Shown: one piece after another, positions 1 to 8,720 of the stretch | Layout of the letters: every line of letters begins with the position of its first letter | How positions within the stretch are numbered: the stretch's first letter is position 1 | NCBI GenBank assembly: GCA_947476625.1 | Contig: CANJRA010000010.1 | Coordinates: 1-64,000 of the forward strand | Length of the DNA: 64,000 nt | DNA from: Fidelibacterota bacterium | GTDB lineage: Bacteria; Pseudomonadota; Alphaproteobacteria; Rhodospirillales; Rhodospirillaceae | Reading direction: 5' to 3' | The notes under the pieces: generated by a model | Told to the model about the DNA's origin: nothing | The model's database searches: none | The model's input: only the letters and a program-made list of their open reading frames with translations | Position numbers and translations under genes: made by a program

Positions 1-108
1 ACGCAGCTTGCCGATAATCTCCTCAGGCTTGTGCCTCTTGCCCATTTCTCTTCTCCTTCATGGTCCAGACTAAAATAGTCGATGGACCACCCTGAAGGGG
101 GCAGATCA
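1..108 (-). mobile_element. IS3-family element, left end and start of orfA (runs off the window)
   Basis: On the minus strand an ATG at 45 opens MGKRHKPEEIIGKLR, the typical N-terminus of an IS3-family OrfA (helix-turn-helix half of the transposase), and continues past base 1. Upstream, the sequence ends at 108 with an outward TGATCTGCCCCC, the TG-start terminal inverted repeat expected of IS3-family ends. A purine-rich ribosome site (GGAGAAG) precedes the ATG. Only the left end is visible, so whether the copy is intact cannot be judged. Confidence 0.8.
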
Positions 109-178
109 CCTGAAGGAGAAGACAAATGGGCAAGAAACACGGGCCGAGATTATTCTAGCGCAAGGCGGGACGACGGGG
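109..178 (+). pseudogene. Degraded second copy of the same IS3 orfA start, opposite orientation
   Basis: Bases 111-134 nearly mirror the leader and start of the minus-strand copy (GAAGGAGAAG...ATGGGCAAG), so the two copies sit head to head. The plus-strand ATG at 126 reads only MGKKHGPRLF before a stop. An internal deletion joins the first codons to a later stretch that would encode LAQGGTT. The inverted repeat of this copy is missing and the neighbouring element begins directly. It is a non-functional fragment. Confidence 0.65.
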
Positions 179-349
179 GATGCGTATCTTGTCTTCGGCT
201 GAAAAATGCCGCCGGGTGGCCCGGCGAATGTCCTTGAGTACCCGCTCAGCTGGGGCCTTCGTGTTCATGGGTTTTGGTCTCATCTTCGTTCCTCCGTCAC
301 TGCGATAAGACCAAAACCCTCCCTTACTCACCACCCCAATTCTGTCTCA
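178..349 (-). pseudogene. Truncated orfA and left end of a different IS3-type element
   Basis: A minus-strand ATG at 283 (or 266-268) reads through VLKDIRRATRRHFSAEDKI, the N-terminal signature of a second transposase OrfA family of the IS3 type. Identity stops at about 178-181, where the sequence passes into the neighbouring plus-strand fragment through a shared GATGCG, suggesting a microhomology join. Upstream of the ATG the sequence runs about 66 bases to a TG (TGAGACAG) at 349, a plausible terminal repeat. That end lies inside the 3' end of dps. Confidence 0.6.
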
Positions 350-839
350 TAGGCGCTGACGGCGTACAGTTATCATCCAATAGGCTACGCAGCATCCAAG
401 CGGTCTTTTCATGGAGTTGTAGGCGCTGCGTAAGCAGGTCGGCTGTCGGTTCGTCGCTTGCCTTGTCGACTAACGGCAGAATGCTCCGCGCCGTTTTGGC
501 CGCCTGTTCGTGGCCCTTTACAAGATTACGAATCATCTGCGTGGCTTTCGGTACGCCCTCTTCCTCACTGATACTCGCGAGCTTGGAGAACGACTTATAT
601 GTACCCGGCGCGACATGCCCCAGGGTACGAATACGTTCCGCGACCAGATCAACCGCAAGCCAAAGCTCGTTGTACTGGGTCTGGAACATCAGATGAAGCG
701 TCTGGAACATCGGGCCGGTGACGTTCCAATGATAATTGTGAGTCTTCAAGTAGAGCGTATATGTGTCAGCCAGTAAGCGTGACAGCCCGTCCGCGATCGC
801 TTTACGGTCTTTCTTGTCGATGTCGATTTCCATGCTCAT
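324..839 (-). CDS. dps: Dps-family DNA-binding ferritin-like protein
   Basis: Members of the Dps/ferritin-like family form 12-subunit shells that oxidise and store iron with peroxide and protect DNA in stress or stationary phase. Visible hallmarks are the N-terminal helix with [11 protein letters not shown] (ferroxidase His), the [11 protein letters not shown] helix (Asp/Glu ligands) and the C-terminal [11 protein letters not shown] helix. The start is taken as ATG 839, preceded by GGGAG at a good distance; an in-frame GTG at 851 is possible. The protein is about 171 residues, slightly longer than usual. The last eight codons and the stop appear to come from the terminal repeat of the adjacent IS remnant (see findings). 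It has its own promoter and is monocistronic. Confidence 0.92.
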   Translation of the reverse strand: MSMEIDIDKKDRKAIADGLSRLLADTYTLYLKTHNYHWNVTGPMFQTLHLMFQTQYNELWLAVDLVAERIRTLGHVAPGTYKSFSKLASISEEEGVPKATQMIRNLVKGHEQAAKTARSILPLVDKASDEPTADLLTQRLQLHEKTAWMLRSLLDDNCTPSAPMRQNWGGE

Positions 840-865
840 GGCAACTCCCACGTTAGAACAATTAA

Positions 866-894
866 AATCTAGGAATAACGCTGCGGCAAGTCAA
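866..894 (-). promoter_or_regulatory. Sigma70-type promoter of dps
   Basis: Minus strand: -35 TTGACT (889-894), a 17-base spacer and -10 TAGATT (866-871). Transcription would start near 859, giving a leader of about 20 bases before the ATG at 839. I see no OxyR-like or Fur-like site that I would defend. Confidence 0.65.
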
Positions 895-1002
895 CGTGAG
901 AAGCAATACGTGCGGGCTTAAAAAACCGTCGAAAGCGGAAGAACGAGCCCGGCGGCGCGGTCGGATGGAATGACTAGCGCGCCAACGGTTTTAGGGTTGC
1001 GA

Positions 1003-1030
1003 AAATCTCTGACGAAAACGTCAGAGATTT
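1003..1030 (-). terminator. Hairpin terminator after lolD
   Basis: A perfect 12-base-pair stem (AAATCTCTGACG) closes on an AAAA/TTTT loop, starting 13 bases beyond the lolD stop. The U-tract on the minus strand is short (ATTTTC), so efficiency is uncertain. It probably ends the operon that began with nuo or a later internal promoter. Confidence 0.6.
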
Positions 1031-1042
1031 GGATTTGCCAAC

Positions 1043-1726
1043 TTAAACGTTCGCCAAAATGCCGTGCTCGAGACGCACGGTGCGATCCATCCGGCTGGCA
1101 AGTGCCGGGTTGTGGGTGGCAATAATCGCTGCGAGGCCGTGCTGCTTCGCAAGCTTGATAAGCTCCACGAAAACACCATCGGCCGTGTCAGGATCAAGAT
1201 TGCCTGTCGGTTCATCGGCCAACAGAACGGCGGGGTTATTAGCCAACGCGCGCGCAATTGCCACGCGCTGCTGCTCACCGCCGGAAAGTTTTCCGGGGCG
1301 ATGATCCGCGCGCGCGCCAAGCCCCATGGATTCCAGTAGCGAAATCGCACGCACGCGCGCTTCCGCCATGCCCGTTCCCGCGATCATCTGCGGCAAGATG
1401 ACGTTTTCCGCTGCCGTAAATTCGGGCAATAAGTAGTGGAACTGATAGACGAATCCCAACTTGCTCCGGCGCAACTGGGTACGCTTCTCGTCGTTGAAGC
1501 CGCCGCAATCCTGACCATTGAATCGCACTTCCCCCGCATCGGGGTGCTCCAGCAGTCCGGCGATATGAAGGAATGTCGACTTGCCAGCACCCGACGGACC
1601 GACCAGCGCTACCACTTCACCACGCTTAAGAGTCAACTCTGCGCCGCGCAAGACATGCAACTCATTGCCGCCCTGCTGATAGGTACGGCGGACAGCGCGC
1701 AGTTCTAAAGCGGGAGCATCACTCAT
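1043..1726 (-). CDS. lolD: Lipoprotein-releasing ABC transporter ATP-binding protein LolD
   Basis: LolD is the ATPase of LolCDE, which extracts mature lipoproteins from the inner membrane and passes them to LolA. From ATG 1726 it has 227 residues, the usual size. Motifs in order are Walker [10 protein letters not shown] (about 43), Q-loop [10 protein letters not shown] (about 94), signature LSGGEQQR (about 147), Walker [13 protein letters not shown] (about 167) and H-loop THNP. The open frame extends further upstream but only as antisense-like sequence inside lolC. The ATG overlaps the end of lolC by 8 bases, implying translational coupling. Confidence 0.95.
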   Translation of the reverse strand: MSDAPALELRAVRRTYQQGGNELHVLRGAELTLKRGEVVALVGPSGAGKSTFLHIAGLLEHPDAGEVRFNGQDCGGFNDEKRTQLRRSKLGFVYQFHYLLPEFTAAENVILPQMIAGTGMAEARVRAISLLESMGLGARADHRPGKLSGGEQQRVAIARALANNPAVLLADEPTGNLDPDTADGVFVELIKLAKQHGLAAIIATHNPALASRMDRTVRLEHGILANV

Positions 1727-2972
1727 AGCGCAGCGCCTCGACCGGATCTGTACGTGCGGCGCGCCAAGATGGATACAATGTGGCGGCAAACGACAGCACC
1801 AACGCCAAGCCCACCGCCGCCAAGGTGTCGTGCCAATCCATTTTTGCGGGCATCTGGGTGAGATAGTAGATCTCGGGTGAGAACAGCTTCGTGCGTAAAA
1901 CCCGCTCCACGAACTGGCGGATCGCCTCTATGTTTTCACAGAACGCCAGACCGATCCCAAATCCGATAATTGTCCCAATGACGCCGACACTGGCCCCAGC
2001 GATGAAAAAGATTCTCATGATCATCCCGCGCGTCGCGCCCATGGTGCGAAGGATCGCGATGTCGCGCCCCTTATCCTTCACCAGCATGATAAGGCCGGAG
2101 ATAATGTTCAGCGCCGCCACGAGGATAATCAGCGTCAGGATAAGGAACATAACGTTGCGCTCGACCTGAAGTGCATTAAAGAACGGCCCGTTGGTCTGTT
2201 CCCATGAAAGCACGCGCACCCTTGGCCCTAGAACAGCTTCCACCTGTTGAGTGATAAAGCGCGCGTTGTCGGCGTTGTCGACACGAATTTCCATACTGGT
2301 CACTGCGTCGGGGTACTTGAAATAGGCATGAGCCAATGGCAACGGCATGAAAATAACACCGCTATCGATTTCGCTCATCCCGATGTCAAACACACCCGCG
2401 ACCAGAAATGTATGGGCCCGCGGCACCGAGCCGAAAGCCGTCACATTGCCGCGAGGCGAGATCAGCATGATCTCCCCTCCGGCCCGGACATTGAAACGTT
2501 CGGCCATGCGCCGGCCGATAAGAATTCCCTCGCCTGCGACGTAAGCCTCCAACGATCCATTAACAATCTTGTCGGCAATCCACGGCGTAGCGCTGACATC
2601 TTCATGCCGCAAACCGCGCACTAGAGCGCCGGCGCCATTGCCAATACTCTGAGTCGTAACGAGCACTTGACCTTCGACCGTCGGGACGGCGCTCACGACG
2701 CCCGGAATCTCCCTCAGCTTCGCAAGCTTGGCGTCGAAGTCCATAATCGATTCCCCGACGCTATAAACGGCAATATGGCCGTTAACGCCCAGGATGCGGT
2801 CCATGATATCGGCCCGGAAGCCATTCATAACCGCCATGACAATAATCAGCGTGGCGACACCCAGCGCGATACCCACCAGCGAAAAGCCGGCGATGACCGA
2901 CACGAAGCCTTCCTGGCGGCGGGCGCGCAGATAGCGCGCCGCCACCATGCGCTCGAAAGCTCCGAAGATCAT
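1719..2972 (-). CDS. lolC: Lipoprotein-releasing ABC transporter permease (LolC/LolE family)
   Basis: This is the membrane permease of the Lol lipoprotein-sorting transporter, 417 residues, normal for the family. The N-terminal [14 protein letters not shown] and a first membrane helix (about 20-48, [20 protein letters not shown]) are followed by a large periplasmic domain (about 50-265). Three more helices complete the FtsX-like C-terminal half, and the chain ends at [10 protein letters not shown], a typical FtsX/LolC terminus. Only one permease gene is present beside lolD, as in many alphaproteobacteria where a single LolC/E-type protein may act as homodimer; a second copy elsewhere cannot be excluded. 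It follows proS by 26 bases. Confidence 0.93.
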   Translation of the reverse strand: MIFGAFERMVAARYLRARRQEGFVSVIAGFSLVGIALGVATLIIVMAVMNGFRADIMDRILGVNGHIAVYSVGESIMDFDAKLAKLREIPGVVSAVPTVEGQVLVTTQSIGNGAGALVRGLRHEDVSATPWIADKIVNGSLEAYVAGEGILIGRRMAERFNVRAGGEIMLISPRGNVTAFGSVPRAHTFLVAGVFDIGMSEIDSGVIFMPLPLAHAYFKYPDAVTSMEIRVDNADNARFITQQVEAVLGPRVRVLSWEQTNGPFFNALQVERNVMFLILTLIILVAALNIISGLIMLVKDKGRDIAILRTMGATRGMIMRIFFIAGASVGVIGTIIGFGIGLAFCENIEAIRQFVERVLRTKLFSPEIYYLTQMPAKMDWHDTLAAVGLALVLSFAATLYPSWRAARTDPVEALRYE

Positions 2973-2998
2973 AATGCGCTATCCATGAAAGGTATGGC

Positions 2999-4312
2999 CT
3001 AAATCAACGTCAGCTTGGCGATGGCAGCTTCAAAACTCAGTTCTTCTTTAACACCGGTCGCGCGGCGTTTGAGTTCGACAACGCCTTTCGCAACAGCCTT
3101 AGGGCCAACCACCACCTGCCAAGGCAGGCCGATCAGGTCCATATCGGCGAACTTCACACCCGCGCGATCGTCGCGATCATCATAGAGGACGTCGCGGCGC
3201 TTTAGGCGCAGGGCATCGTAAATAGTCTTGCAGGCCGCATCGCAGGCCGCGTCCCCGACTTTCAGGTTGATCAAGCCGACGTCAAAGGGCGCGACGGAGT
3301 CCGGCCAAACAATACCGTGTTCGTCGTGATTAGCCTCGATAATCGCCCCCACCAGGCGCGAGACGCCAATCCCGTATGAGCCCATGAACACGTTCGTGGA
3401 GTTGCCGTCGGAACCGATGACGCTGGCCTTCATGGGGTCCGAGTACTTCTTTCCAAAATGGAAGATGTGCCCCACCTCGATCCCACGGGCGCTAACCAGA
3501 TCGGCGCCCAGCTTTTCAGCCGCCGCCGCATCGTGCTTTTCGTCGGTGGCGGCATAAAGGCCGGTCCACTCGTCGATGATCGGCTGCAAGTCGGCTTCGT
3601 AATCGACGTTGTCCGGAGCCGGCTTCTCCAAAAGCGCCTTGTGGCAAAACACCGCGCTTTCGCCGGTATCGGCGAGCACGATGAACTCGTGGCTAAGGTC
3701 GCCGCCGATGGGGCCTGAGTCCGCCTTCATGGGGATAGCCTTCAACCCAAGGCGGGCGAAGGTCCGCAGGTAGGCCACGAACATCTGGTTATAGGCATGC
3801 TTGGAGCGGGCATAATCCAGATCGAAGGAATAGGCGTCCTTCATCAAAAACTCGCGTCCGCGCATCACGCCAAAGCGCGGGCGGACCTCGTCGCGGAACT
3901 TCCAATGGATCTGATATAGATTCTTAGGAAGATCGCGGTAGCTTTTGATATTGTTACGGAAAATATCAGTAACGACCTCCTCGTGGGTCGGCCCGTAAAG
4001 CATGTCACGCTCATGACGATCCTTGATGCGCAGCATCTCGGGGCCGTAGGCGTCATAGCGCCCGCTTTCCTTCCACAGATCGGCCGACTGGATGGTCGGC
4101 ATGATGATTTCCTGCGCACCGGCACCATCCTGCTCCTCACGCACCACCTGGATGATGTTCTGCAAAACCCGCGCGCCCAGCGGCAGCCAGTTGTAAATAC
4201 CGGCCGCGTGCTGGCGGACCATTCCGGCCCGGAGCATCAGCCGGTGCGAGACGATCTGCGCTTCGGTCGGGGTTTCTTTGAGGGTCGGCAGGAAAAAGCG
4301 GGAGAGCCGCAT
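2999..4312 (-). CDS. proS: Proline--tRNA ligase, short alphaproteobacterial type
   Basis: ProRS charges tRNA-Pro with proline in the cytoplasm. At 437 residues it is the short class II form common in alphaproteobacteria, lacking the large INS editing domain of the E. coli enzyme. The start [15 protein letters not shown], class II motif 1 region ([15 protein letters not shown]), motif 2 ([14 protein letters not shown], about 135), the [13 protein letters not shown] segment and motif 3 ([12 protein letters not shown], about 320) are all seen. A C-terminal anticodon-binding domain (about 340-437) ends the protein. Since the INS domain is absent, misacylated Ala-tRNA-Pro may need a trans-editing protein, which I do not see here. 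Confidence 0.95.
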   Translation of the reverse strand: MRLSRFFLPTLKETPTEAQIVSHRLMLRAGMVRQHAAGIYNWLPLGARVLQNIIQVVREEQDGAGAQEIIMPTIQSADLWKESGRYDAYGPEMLRIKDRHERDMLYGPTHEEVVTDIFRNNIKSYRDLPKNLYQIHWKFRDEVRPRFGVMRGREFLMKDAYSFDLDYARSKHAYNQMFVAYLRTFARLGLKAIPMKADSGPIGGDLSHEFIVLADTGESAVFCHKALLEKPAPDNVDYEADLQPIIDEWTGLYAATDEKHDAAAAEKLGADLVSARGIEVGHIFHFGKKYSDPMKASVIGSDGNSTNVFMGSYGIGVSRLVGAIIEANHDEHGIVWPDSVAPFDVGLINLKVGDAACDAACKTIYDALRLKRRDVLYDDRDDRAGVKFADMDLIGLPWQVVVGPKAVAKGVVELKRRATGVKEELSFEAAIAKLTLI

Positions 4313-4387
4313 TGGGAATCCTTAGGAGCGCGAGGAATGATGCCGGACCATAGGCAAAAAATGGCGGTAATTCTAGGGACTTGGGAG

Positions 4388-4885
4388 TTACGGATTAGCC
4401 AGCTTTGGCTTTCGGGTCGGCAGGGTAACCCCCGCCGCCGTTAGTCCCTTCCGGCAGGCTTCGGCCAGGAGTGCCTCGTCCTGAGATGCCACACGCTCGC
4501 CGTTCCAGAACACATCATTGCCTTTGACCGTGAGCGTGCCGATAGGTGACTTGCCCTCATAAGGCAGAACCTTGCGGGTTGTCGTGGCGGCTCCCTGGCG
4601 GCGGGCATCGCGCAACGCCAGCCGGTCGGCGAGATCGATGCCGATCTGGATGTCGATAGATTCCGGGACTGTGATTTGTGTCCCGCCGCCGATGTCGGCC
4701 GGGACAACAGCCTTCCCGCGCACATCGACCCCGGGCTTGTACGTCACGTCATCGGTGGGTTGATGCGCGACCAGTTTGCTGCAATCACCCGTGGAAAGTT
4801 TGACCGTTTCGGCGCGCGCCGCACTTAGCGCAACGGACGAACTTGCGATTCCTAAAGCGCTGATAAGACTCACGAACCGCAACAT
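4388..4885 (-). CDS. Secreted protein of unknown function
   Basis: I do not recognise a named family. The product (about 165 residues) starts with a clear Sec signal peptide ending near SAARA-ET, so it is probably periplasmic. The mature part has a Cys near the N-terminus (TGDCSKL) and another near the C-terminus (LAEACRKG), which could form a disulfide. ATG 4885 is preferred to an in-frame GTG at 4891 because GAGG lies at the right distance before the ATG. It sits between mce and proS on the same strand, 14 bases after mce, so it is probably co-transcribed. Being embedded in a housekeeping operon suggests a conserved lineage-specific envelope protein. Confidence 0.75.
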   Translation of the reverse strand: MLRFVSLISALGIASSSVALSAARAETVKLSTGDCSKLVAHQPTDDVTYKPGVDVRGKAVVPADIGGGTQITVPESIDIQIGIDLADRLALRDARRQGAATTTRKVLPYEGKSPIGTLTVKGNDVFWNGERVASQDEALLAEACRKGLTAAGVTLPTRKPKLANP

Positions 4886-4899
4886 GCACACCTCAAATA

Positions 4900-5316
4900 T
4901 TAGGACGCTTTTGCGACTTCCTCGATCTCAACCAATGTACCGTGAAAGTCCTTGGGATGGAGGAACAGCACGGGCGTTCCATGTGTGCCGGTCTTGGGCT
5001 CGCCGTCGCCAAGCACGCGCTTGCCGCTCGCTTTGAGCTTATCGCGGGCCGCGTAGATCTCGTCGACTTCCAGACTGATGTGGTGGATGCCGCCCGAGGG
5101 ATTGTTCTCGAGAAACTTGGCAATCGGCGAATTCTCCCCGAGCGGATGCAGAAGCTCGATCTTGGTATTGGGCAGTTCGATGAAGACGACTGTGACACCC
5201 TGGTGCGGGACATCGACCGGCTCAGACACCTTGGCGCCGAGCGCATCCCGGTAATTAGCCGCGGCGGCGGCCAAATCGGGGACAACAATCGCAACGTGGT
5301 TCAAATTACCAATCAT
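4900..5316 (-). CDS. mce: Methylmalonyl-CoA epimerase
   Basis: The enzyme interconverts (S)- and (R)-methylmalonyl-CoA in propionyl-CoA catabolism. It has the two-module glyoxalase/VOC fold: HVAIVVPDL (metal His near residue 7), IELLHPLGE, GGIHHISLEV (metal His in the second module) and a final LFLHPKDFHGTLVEIEE carrying the metal Glu. The start is placed at ATG 5316 (138 residues), preceded by GCGAGGA; the frame is open upstream to 5373 but that N-terminus is not family-like. A gene for the mutase is not in the window. It follows rnj by 67 bases on the same strand. Confidence 0.92.
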   Translation of the reverse strand: MIGNLNHVAIVVPDLAAAAANYRDALGAKVSEPVDVPHQGVTVVFIELPNTKIELLHPLGENSPIAKFLENNPSGGIHHISLEVDEIYAARDKLKASGKRVLGDGEPKTGTHGTPVLFLHPKDFHGTLVEIEEVAKAS

Positions 5317-5383
5317 GAAGTCCTCGCGGCGTCGGAGTGGAAATATATAGGGCAAAGTCGGCGTTTTTGCCACATTTGCGGGC

Positions 5384-7060
5384 TTACACCCGTTGGATAT
5401 GAACCTTTACCACCGGCTTGCGGCGGGGCGCAAAGGCCTTGCGGATCGTCGAACGAACCGCCTCCTCCACCGCCGTATCATCCTGGCGGGCCTTCCTGGG
5501 CAGGCGGCTGACGGCCTTATCAAGACGGTCGGCCCAGTCATCTTCCAGCGGATCGGCCATGCCCAGGACGGCAACTTGGGGATCGCCGCAAACCTCGCCG
5601 TCCTCGTCGAGCGAGATCGTGGCCACCACCGCGCCGTCATAGAACATCCGCTTGCGGTCCTTGAGCATGGGGCTGGAGAAAGGCACCACCTCTCCGTCCT
5701 CAAAAGCCATGCGGCCGCTCCAGACTGTGCCCATGACCCTGGCACGCCCATCCTTGCTGAACTTTACGGCCTTACCGTTTTCCACCAGCACCGTCTGCGG
5801 CACTTGGCATTCCTTGGCCAATTCCCCATGTGCGCGCATGTGCATGGCTTCGCCGTGGACCGGGATCGAAATCTTTGGACGGATCATCTGGTACATCCGC
5901 CTCAACTCATCCCGCGCGGGGTGGCCCGAGACGTGAATGAAGTGATCGCGCGTTGTGACAATTTGGACGTTGCGCTTCGCCAGCTCGTTCTGGACTTTGG
6001 CGATGGCTTTCTCGTTGCCCGGAATGACGCGCGACGAGAATATGACGACGTCGCCCTCCTCCAGTGTCACGTCCGGATGTTGTCCGGAGGCAATGCGCAT
6101 CAGCGCCGCCCGCGCTTCGCCCTGGCTGCCGGTGCAGATATACAGCACCTTGTCACGCGGCAGGAACGAGGCGTCTTCGGCTTTGTAGAACGTGAGATCG
6201 GGCGAGAGATAGCCGGTGCGGCGCGCCGTTTCCGCGATGCGCCACAGCGATGGCCCCACCAGTGCCACATGCCGCCCGTTGGCCTCGGCAGCGCGACAGA
6301 TAGACTCAAGGCGCGCCAGATTCGATGCGAAACATCCCACCGCAATGCGGCCCGTGTAGCGCCCGAGCAATGCGATCAAGCTTTCCCGCACATCACCTTC
6401 GGACCCAGCTTCGCCTTCGGAGAAGACATTGGTGGAATCGCCTACCAGCGCCAGCACGCCCTCGTCGCCGATGGCGTTGAGGGCGGCGAAGTCGGTGGGA
6501 CTACCGATCAGCGGATCAGGATCGAACTTCCAATCGCCGGTATGAAAAATTGTGCCGTACTTCGTGCGGATCGCCAGCGCGTTGGGTTCGGGGATGGAAT
6601 GGGTCAGTGTGATAAAATCCACGCTGAACGGACCGATATCGACGTGCCCGCCAAGCGGAATGATGTGCACCGGCACTTTGCCGTCCAAACCTGCTTCCTT
6701 GAGCTTGTACTCCAGGAAAGCGGCGCAAAAAGGCGTGGTATAAACCGGACACTTAAGTTGCGGCCACAGGTGCGCGACCGCGCCAACGTGATCTTCATGT
6801 GCATGCGTGACAATCAACCCCGCAAGCTTCTCGCGGCGCTCGACGATAAAGCTGGGGTCGGCCATGACTACGTCGATGCCGGGAATGCTCTCGTCACCGA
6901 ACGTGACACCCAGATCGACCATCATCCATTGGCCGTCGCAGGCATACAGATTGAGGTTCATACCAATCTCGCCTGCGCCCCCTAGCGGCACGAACCACAA
7001 GCCTTGGTCCAGTCCTTGGGGAAAATCGGATTTAGCATCGCGGGGAGATGAACGGTTCAT
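5384..7060 (-). CDS. rnj: Ribonuclease J
   Basis: A metallo-beta-lactamase/beta-CASP ribonuclease with 5'-to-3' exo- and endonuclease activity in RNA maturation and decay. At 558 residues it is of normal length. The first metal motif THAHEDHVGA lies near residue 85, further metal His/Asp residues occur in THSIPEPNA and FHTGDWKFD, and the beta-CASP region includes CTGSQGEARAAL and VHVSGHPAR-like sequence (FIHVSGHPARDE). The C-terminal domain ends at VKVHIQRV. It starts 3 bases after coaX, so birA-coaX-rnj are very tightly linked, as in many alphaproteobacteria. Confidence 0.94.
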   Translation of the reverse strand: MNRSSPRDAKSDFPQGLDQGLWFVPLGGAGEIGMNLNLYACDGQWMMVDLGVTFGDESIPGIDVVMADPSFIVERREKLAGLIVTHAHEDHVGAVAHLWPQLKCPVYTTPFCAAFLEYKLKEAGLDGKVPVHIIPLGGHVDIGPFSVDFITLTHSIPEPNALAIRTKYGTIFHTGDWKFDPDPLIGSPTDFAALNAIGDEGVLALVGDSTNVFSEGEAGSEGDVRESLIALLGRYTGRIAVGCFASNLARLESICRAAEANGRHVALVGPSLWRIAETARRTGYLSPDLTFYKAEDASFLPRDKVLYICTGSQGEARAALMRIASGQHPDVTLEEGDVVIFSSRVIPGNEKAIAKVQNELAKRNVQIVTTRDHFIHVSGHPARDELRRMYQMIRPKISIPVHGEAMHMRAHGELAKECQVPQTVLVENGKAVKFSKDGRARVMGTVWSGRMAFEDGEVVPFSSPMLKDRKRMFYDGAVVATISLDEDGEVCGDPQVAVLGMADPLEDDWADRLDKAVSRLPRKARQDDTAVEEAVRSTIRKAFAPRRKPVVKVHIQRV

Positions 7061-7063
7061 TCC

Positions 7064-7840
7064 CTAGTTGCTATTCCGCTTATGCACTTGGTGCAAGCCG
7101 CGCAGCGTAAGATCGGGGTCAATATGCTCGATTACCTTTGTCGCCTCGGCGAATAGCGGCGCCAAACCACCTGTGGCAATAACGATCATGGGCTCGTTAC
7201 GTTCCGCCTTGATCCGCGACACAAGTCCTTCGATAAGCCCGATATAGCCCCAAAACACACCGGAGGTCATCGCAGCGATGGTAGTGGTGCCGATGACCGG
7301 TGCATTCCCGGGGTTCACCACGGGCAGACGCGGCAACTGAGCCGTGGCCATATGCAGGGCCTCCATGGAGAGGTTGATGCCGGGAGCAATACAGCCGCCG
7401 CAATAGGCGCCGCTTTTGTCCACCACGTCGAAGGTCGTAGCCGTACCGAAATCGATCACGATAAGCGGACCGCTATACGTTGCATGAGCCGCAATGGCGT
7501 TGATCAAACGGTCGGCACCGGCTTCGCGCGGATTATCTAGACGCACTACAGTTCCCAGATCTAAGTCCGCATCACCGATAAAACGCGGCGTGCACTGGAA
7601 ATAGTTTTCGCACAATTTCTTGAGGTCGAAGTTCTTGCCGGGAACGACCGAGGCTACGATGCAGGCTTTGATATCGGCCGACTTGATTCCGTCACGTTCC
7701 AAAAGCTGCGTCAGCCAAACGCCGTATTCGTCCGACGTGCGATCGGTTTTGGTCGCGGCACGCCATTGGCCCTTGAGTATATCGCCGTCATAGACGGCGA
7801 ACACCACATTGGTGTTCCCGCAATCGATTGCGAGCAGCAT
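7064..7840 (-). CDS. coaX: Type III pantothenate kinase
   Basis: CoaX phosphorylates pantothenate, the first step of coenzyme A synthesis; type III enzymes are insensitive to CoA feedback. The 258-residue protein begins with the ASKHA phosphate loop MLLAIDCGNTNVVFA. It continues with the pantothenate-binding GADRLINAIAA (about 107), the phosphate-2 segment IVIDFGTATTFDVV (about 124), GGCIAPGIN and the adenosine-site IATGGLAPL. It lies between birA (3 bases upstream) and rnj (3 bases downstream), a pairing of two biosynthetic cofactor genes often seen after nuoN. Confidence 0.95.
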   Translation of the reverse strand: MLLAIDCGNTNVVFAVYDGDILKGQWRAATKTDRTSDEYGVWLTQLLERDGIKSADIKACIVASVVPGKNFDLKKLCENYFQCTPRFIGDADLDLGTVVRLDNPREAGADRLINAIAAHATYSGPLIVIDFGTATTFDVVDKSGAYCGGCIAPGINLSMEALHMATAQLPRLPVVNPGNAPVIGTTTIAAMTSGVFWGYIGLIEGLVSRIKAERNEPMIVIATGGLAPLFAEATKVIEHIDPDLTLRGLHQVHKRNSN

Positions 7841-7843
7841 GCC

Positions 7844-8677
7844 TCAGTCCCCCACCGTTTCTCCCGCAGGGCTGTCAGGTGTTGCCCCAAACAACACATC
7901 ACCCGCGACAATACGGCGCTTGCCTTTACGCGTATCGAGCAGCAAAGCTCCGTCTTCATCCAAACCCACAAAGTCGCCGGTCACAGCACCTTCAGGTAGT
8001 CCAACCGCGACCGTCGAACCTACGGCTGGACCACACCCCGTCCATTGCTTGCGAATGGCCGCGAAGCCTTGTTCGCGCCAATGGTGCAGCCACTTATGCA
8101 GCGAACGCGTCAGAACCGTCAGCACATGAGCGGGTGTCGTATCGACGCCGTGGAGCGACAATGCCGTCGGCGGATAAGCCGAAGGATTCAGCTCAACGGC
8201 TTGGAGATTGATACCGATACCAAGCACGACCCAGGATCTTTTGGAGTCATCGGTTGCGAGTTCCGGCAGAATACCGCAGACCTTTTCGCCATTGATCAAG
8301 ATGTCGTTAGGCCATTTGCAGCTGACCTTCGGCTCCGCCGCGTTATGACGCGGTAGTTCAAAGATCGCTTCCTGCACGGCTACCGCCGCGACAAATCCGA
8401 TTTCCGGTGCACGTGCGATTTCCGGCGGTGCCGCGACCAGGATTGATACGTAAACGTTGCCACGCGGACTAGTCCAAACGCGCCCTTGCCGGCCGCGCCC
8501 GGCTGTCTGAGTCGCCGCCCAAACCATCAGCCCTTCGTGGACGTCACCTTCAAGCTCGACAATCCGCTTTAAGGCCGCATTGGTGCTGTCGAGCGAGTCA
8601 AAGGTCATGACGCGCCACTCCGGCGGCAGATGCGGCTCCGGCTGCGGTCGAGCTGATGTAAACCAGGCTTGGGTCAA
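7844..8677 (-). CDS. birA: Biotin--[acetyl-CoA-carboxylase] ligase (no DNA-binding domain)
   Basis: This enzyme makes biotinyl-AMP and attaches biotin to the carrier lysine of acetyl-CoA carboxylase and related carboxylases. Catalytic landmarks are FDSLDSTNAALK (about 25), the biotinyl-AMP loop TAGRGRQGRVW (about 58), SCKWPNDILING (about 122), GILPEL and GIGINL. At 277 residues it starts directly with the catalytic domain and lacks the N-terminal winged helix of E. coli BirA, so it is not expected to act as the biotin repressor. It follows nuoN by 43 bases. Confidence 0.93.
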   Translation of the reverse strand: MTQAWFTSARPQPEPHLPPEWRVMTFDSLDSTNAALKRIVELEGDVHEGLMVWAATQTAGRGRQGRVWTSPRGNVYVSILVAAPPEIARAPEIGFVAAVAVQEAIFELPRHNAAEPKVSCKWPNDILINGEKVCGILPELATDDSKRSWVVLGIGINLQAVELNPSAYPPTALSLHGVDTTPAHVLTVLTRSLHKWLHHWREQGFAAIRKQWTGCGPAVGSTVAVGLPEGAVTGDFVGLDEDGALLLDTRKGKRRIVAGDVLFGATPDSPAGETVGD

Positions 8678-8720
8678 ACCCTGCCTCTAAAGCTATGAGA
8701 AAATTGCGCGATCCGGCAAA

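Noticed and set aside
5393-6985. 530-codon plus-strand frame opposite rnj
   Set aside because: Antisense of RNase J with typical shadow composition; rnj motifs are complete on the other strand.
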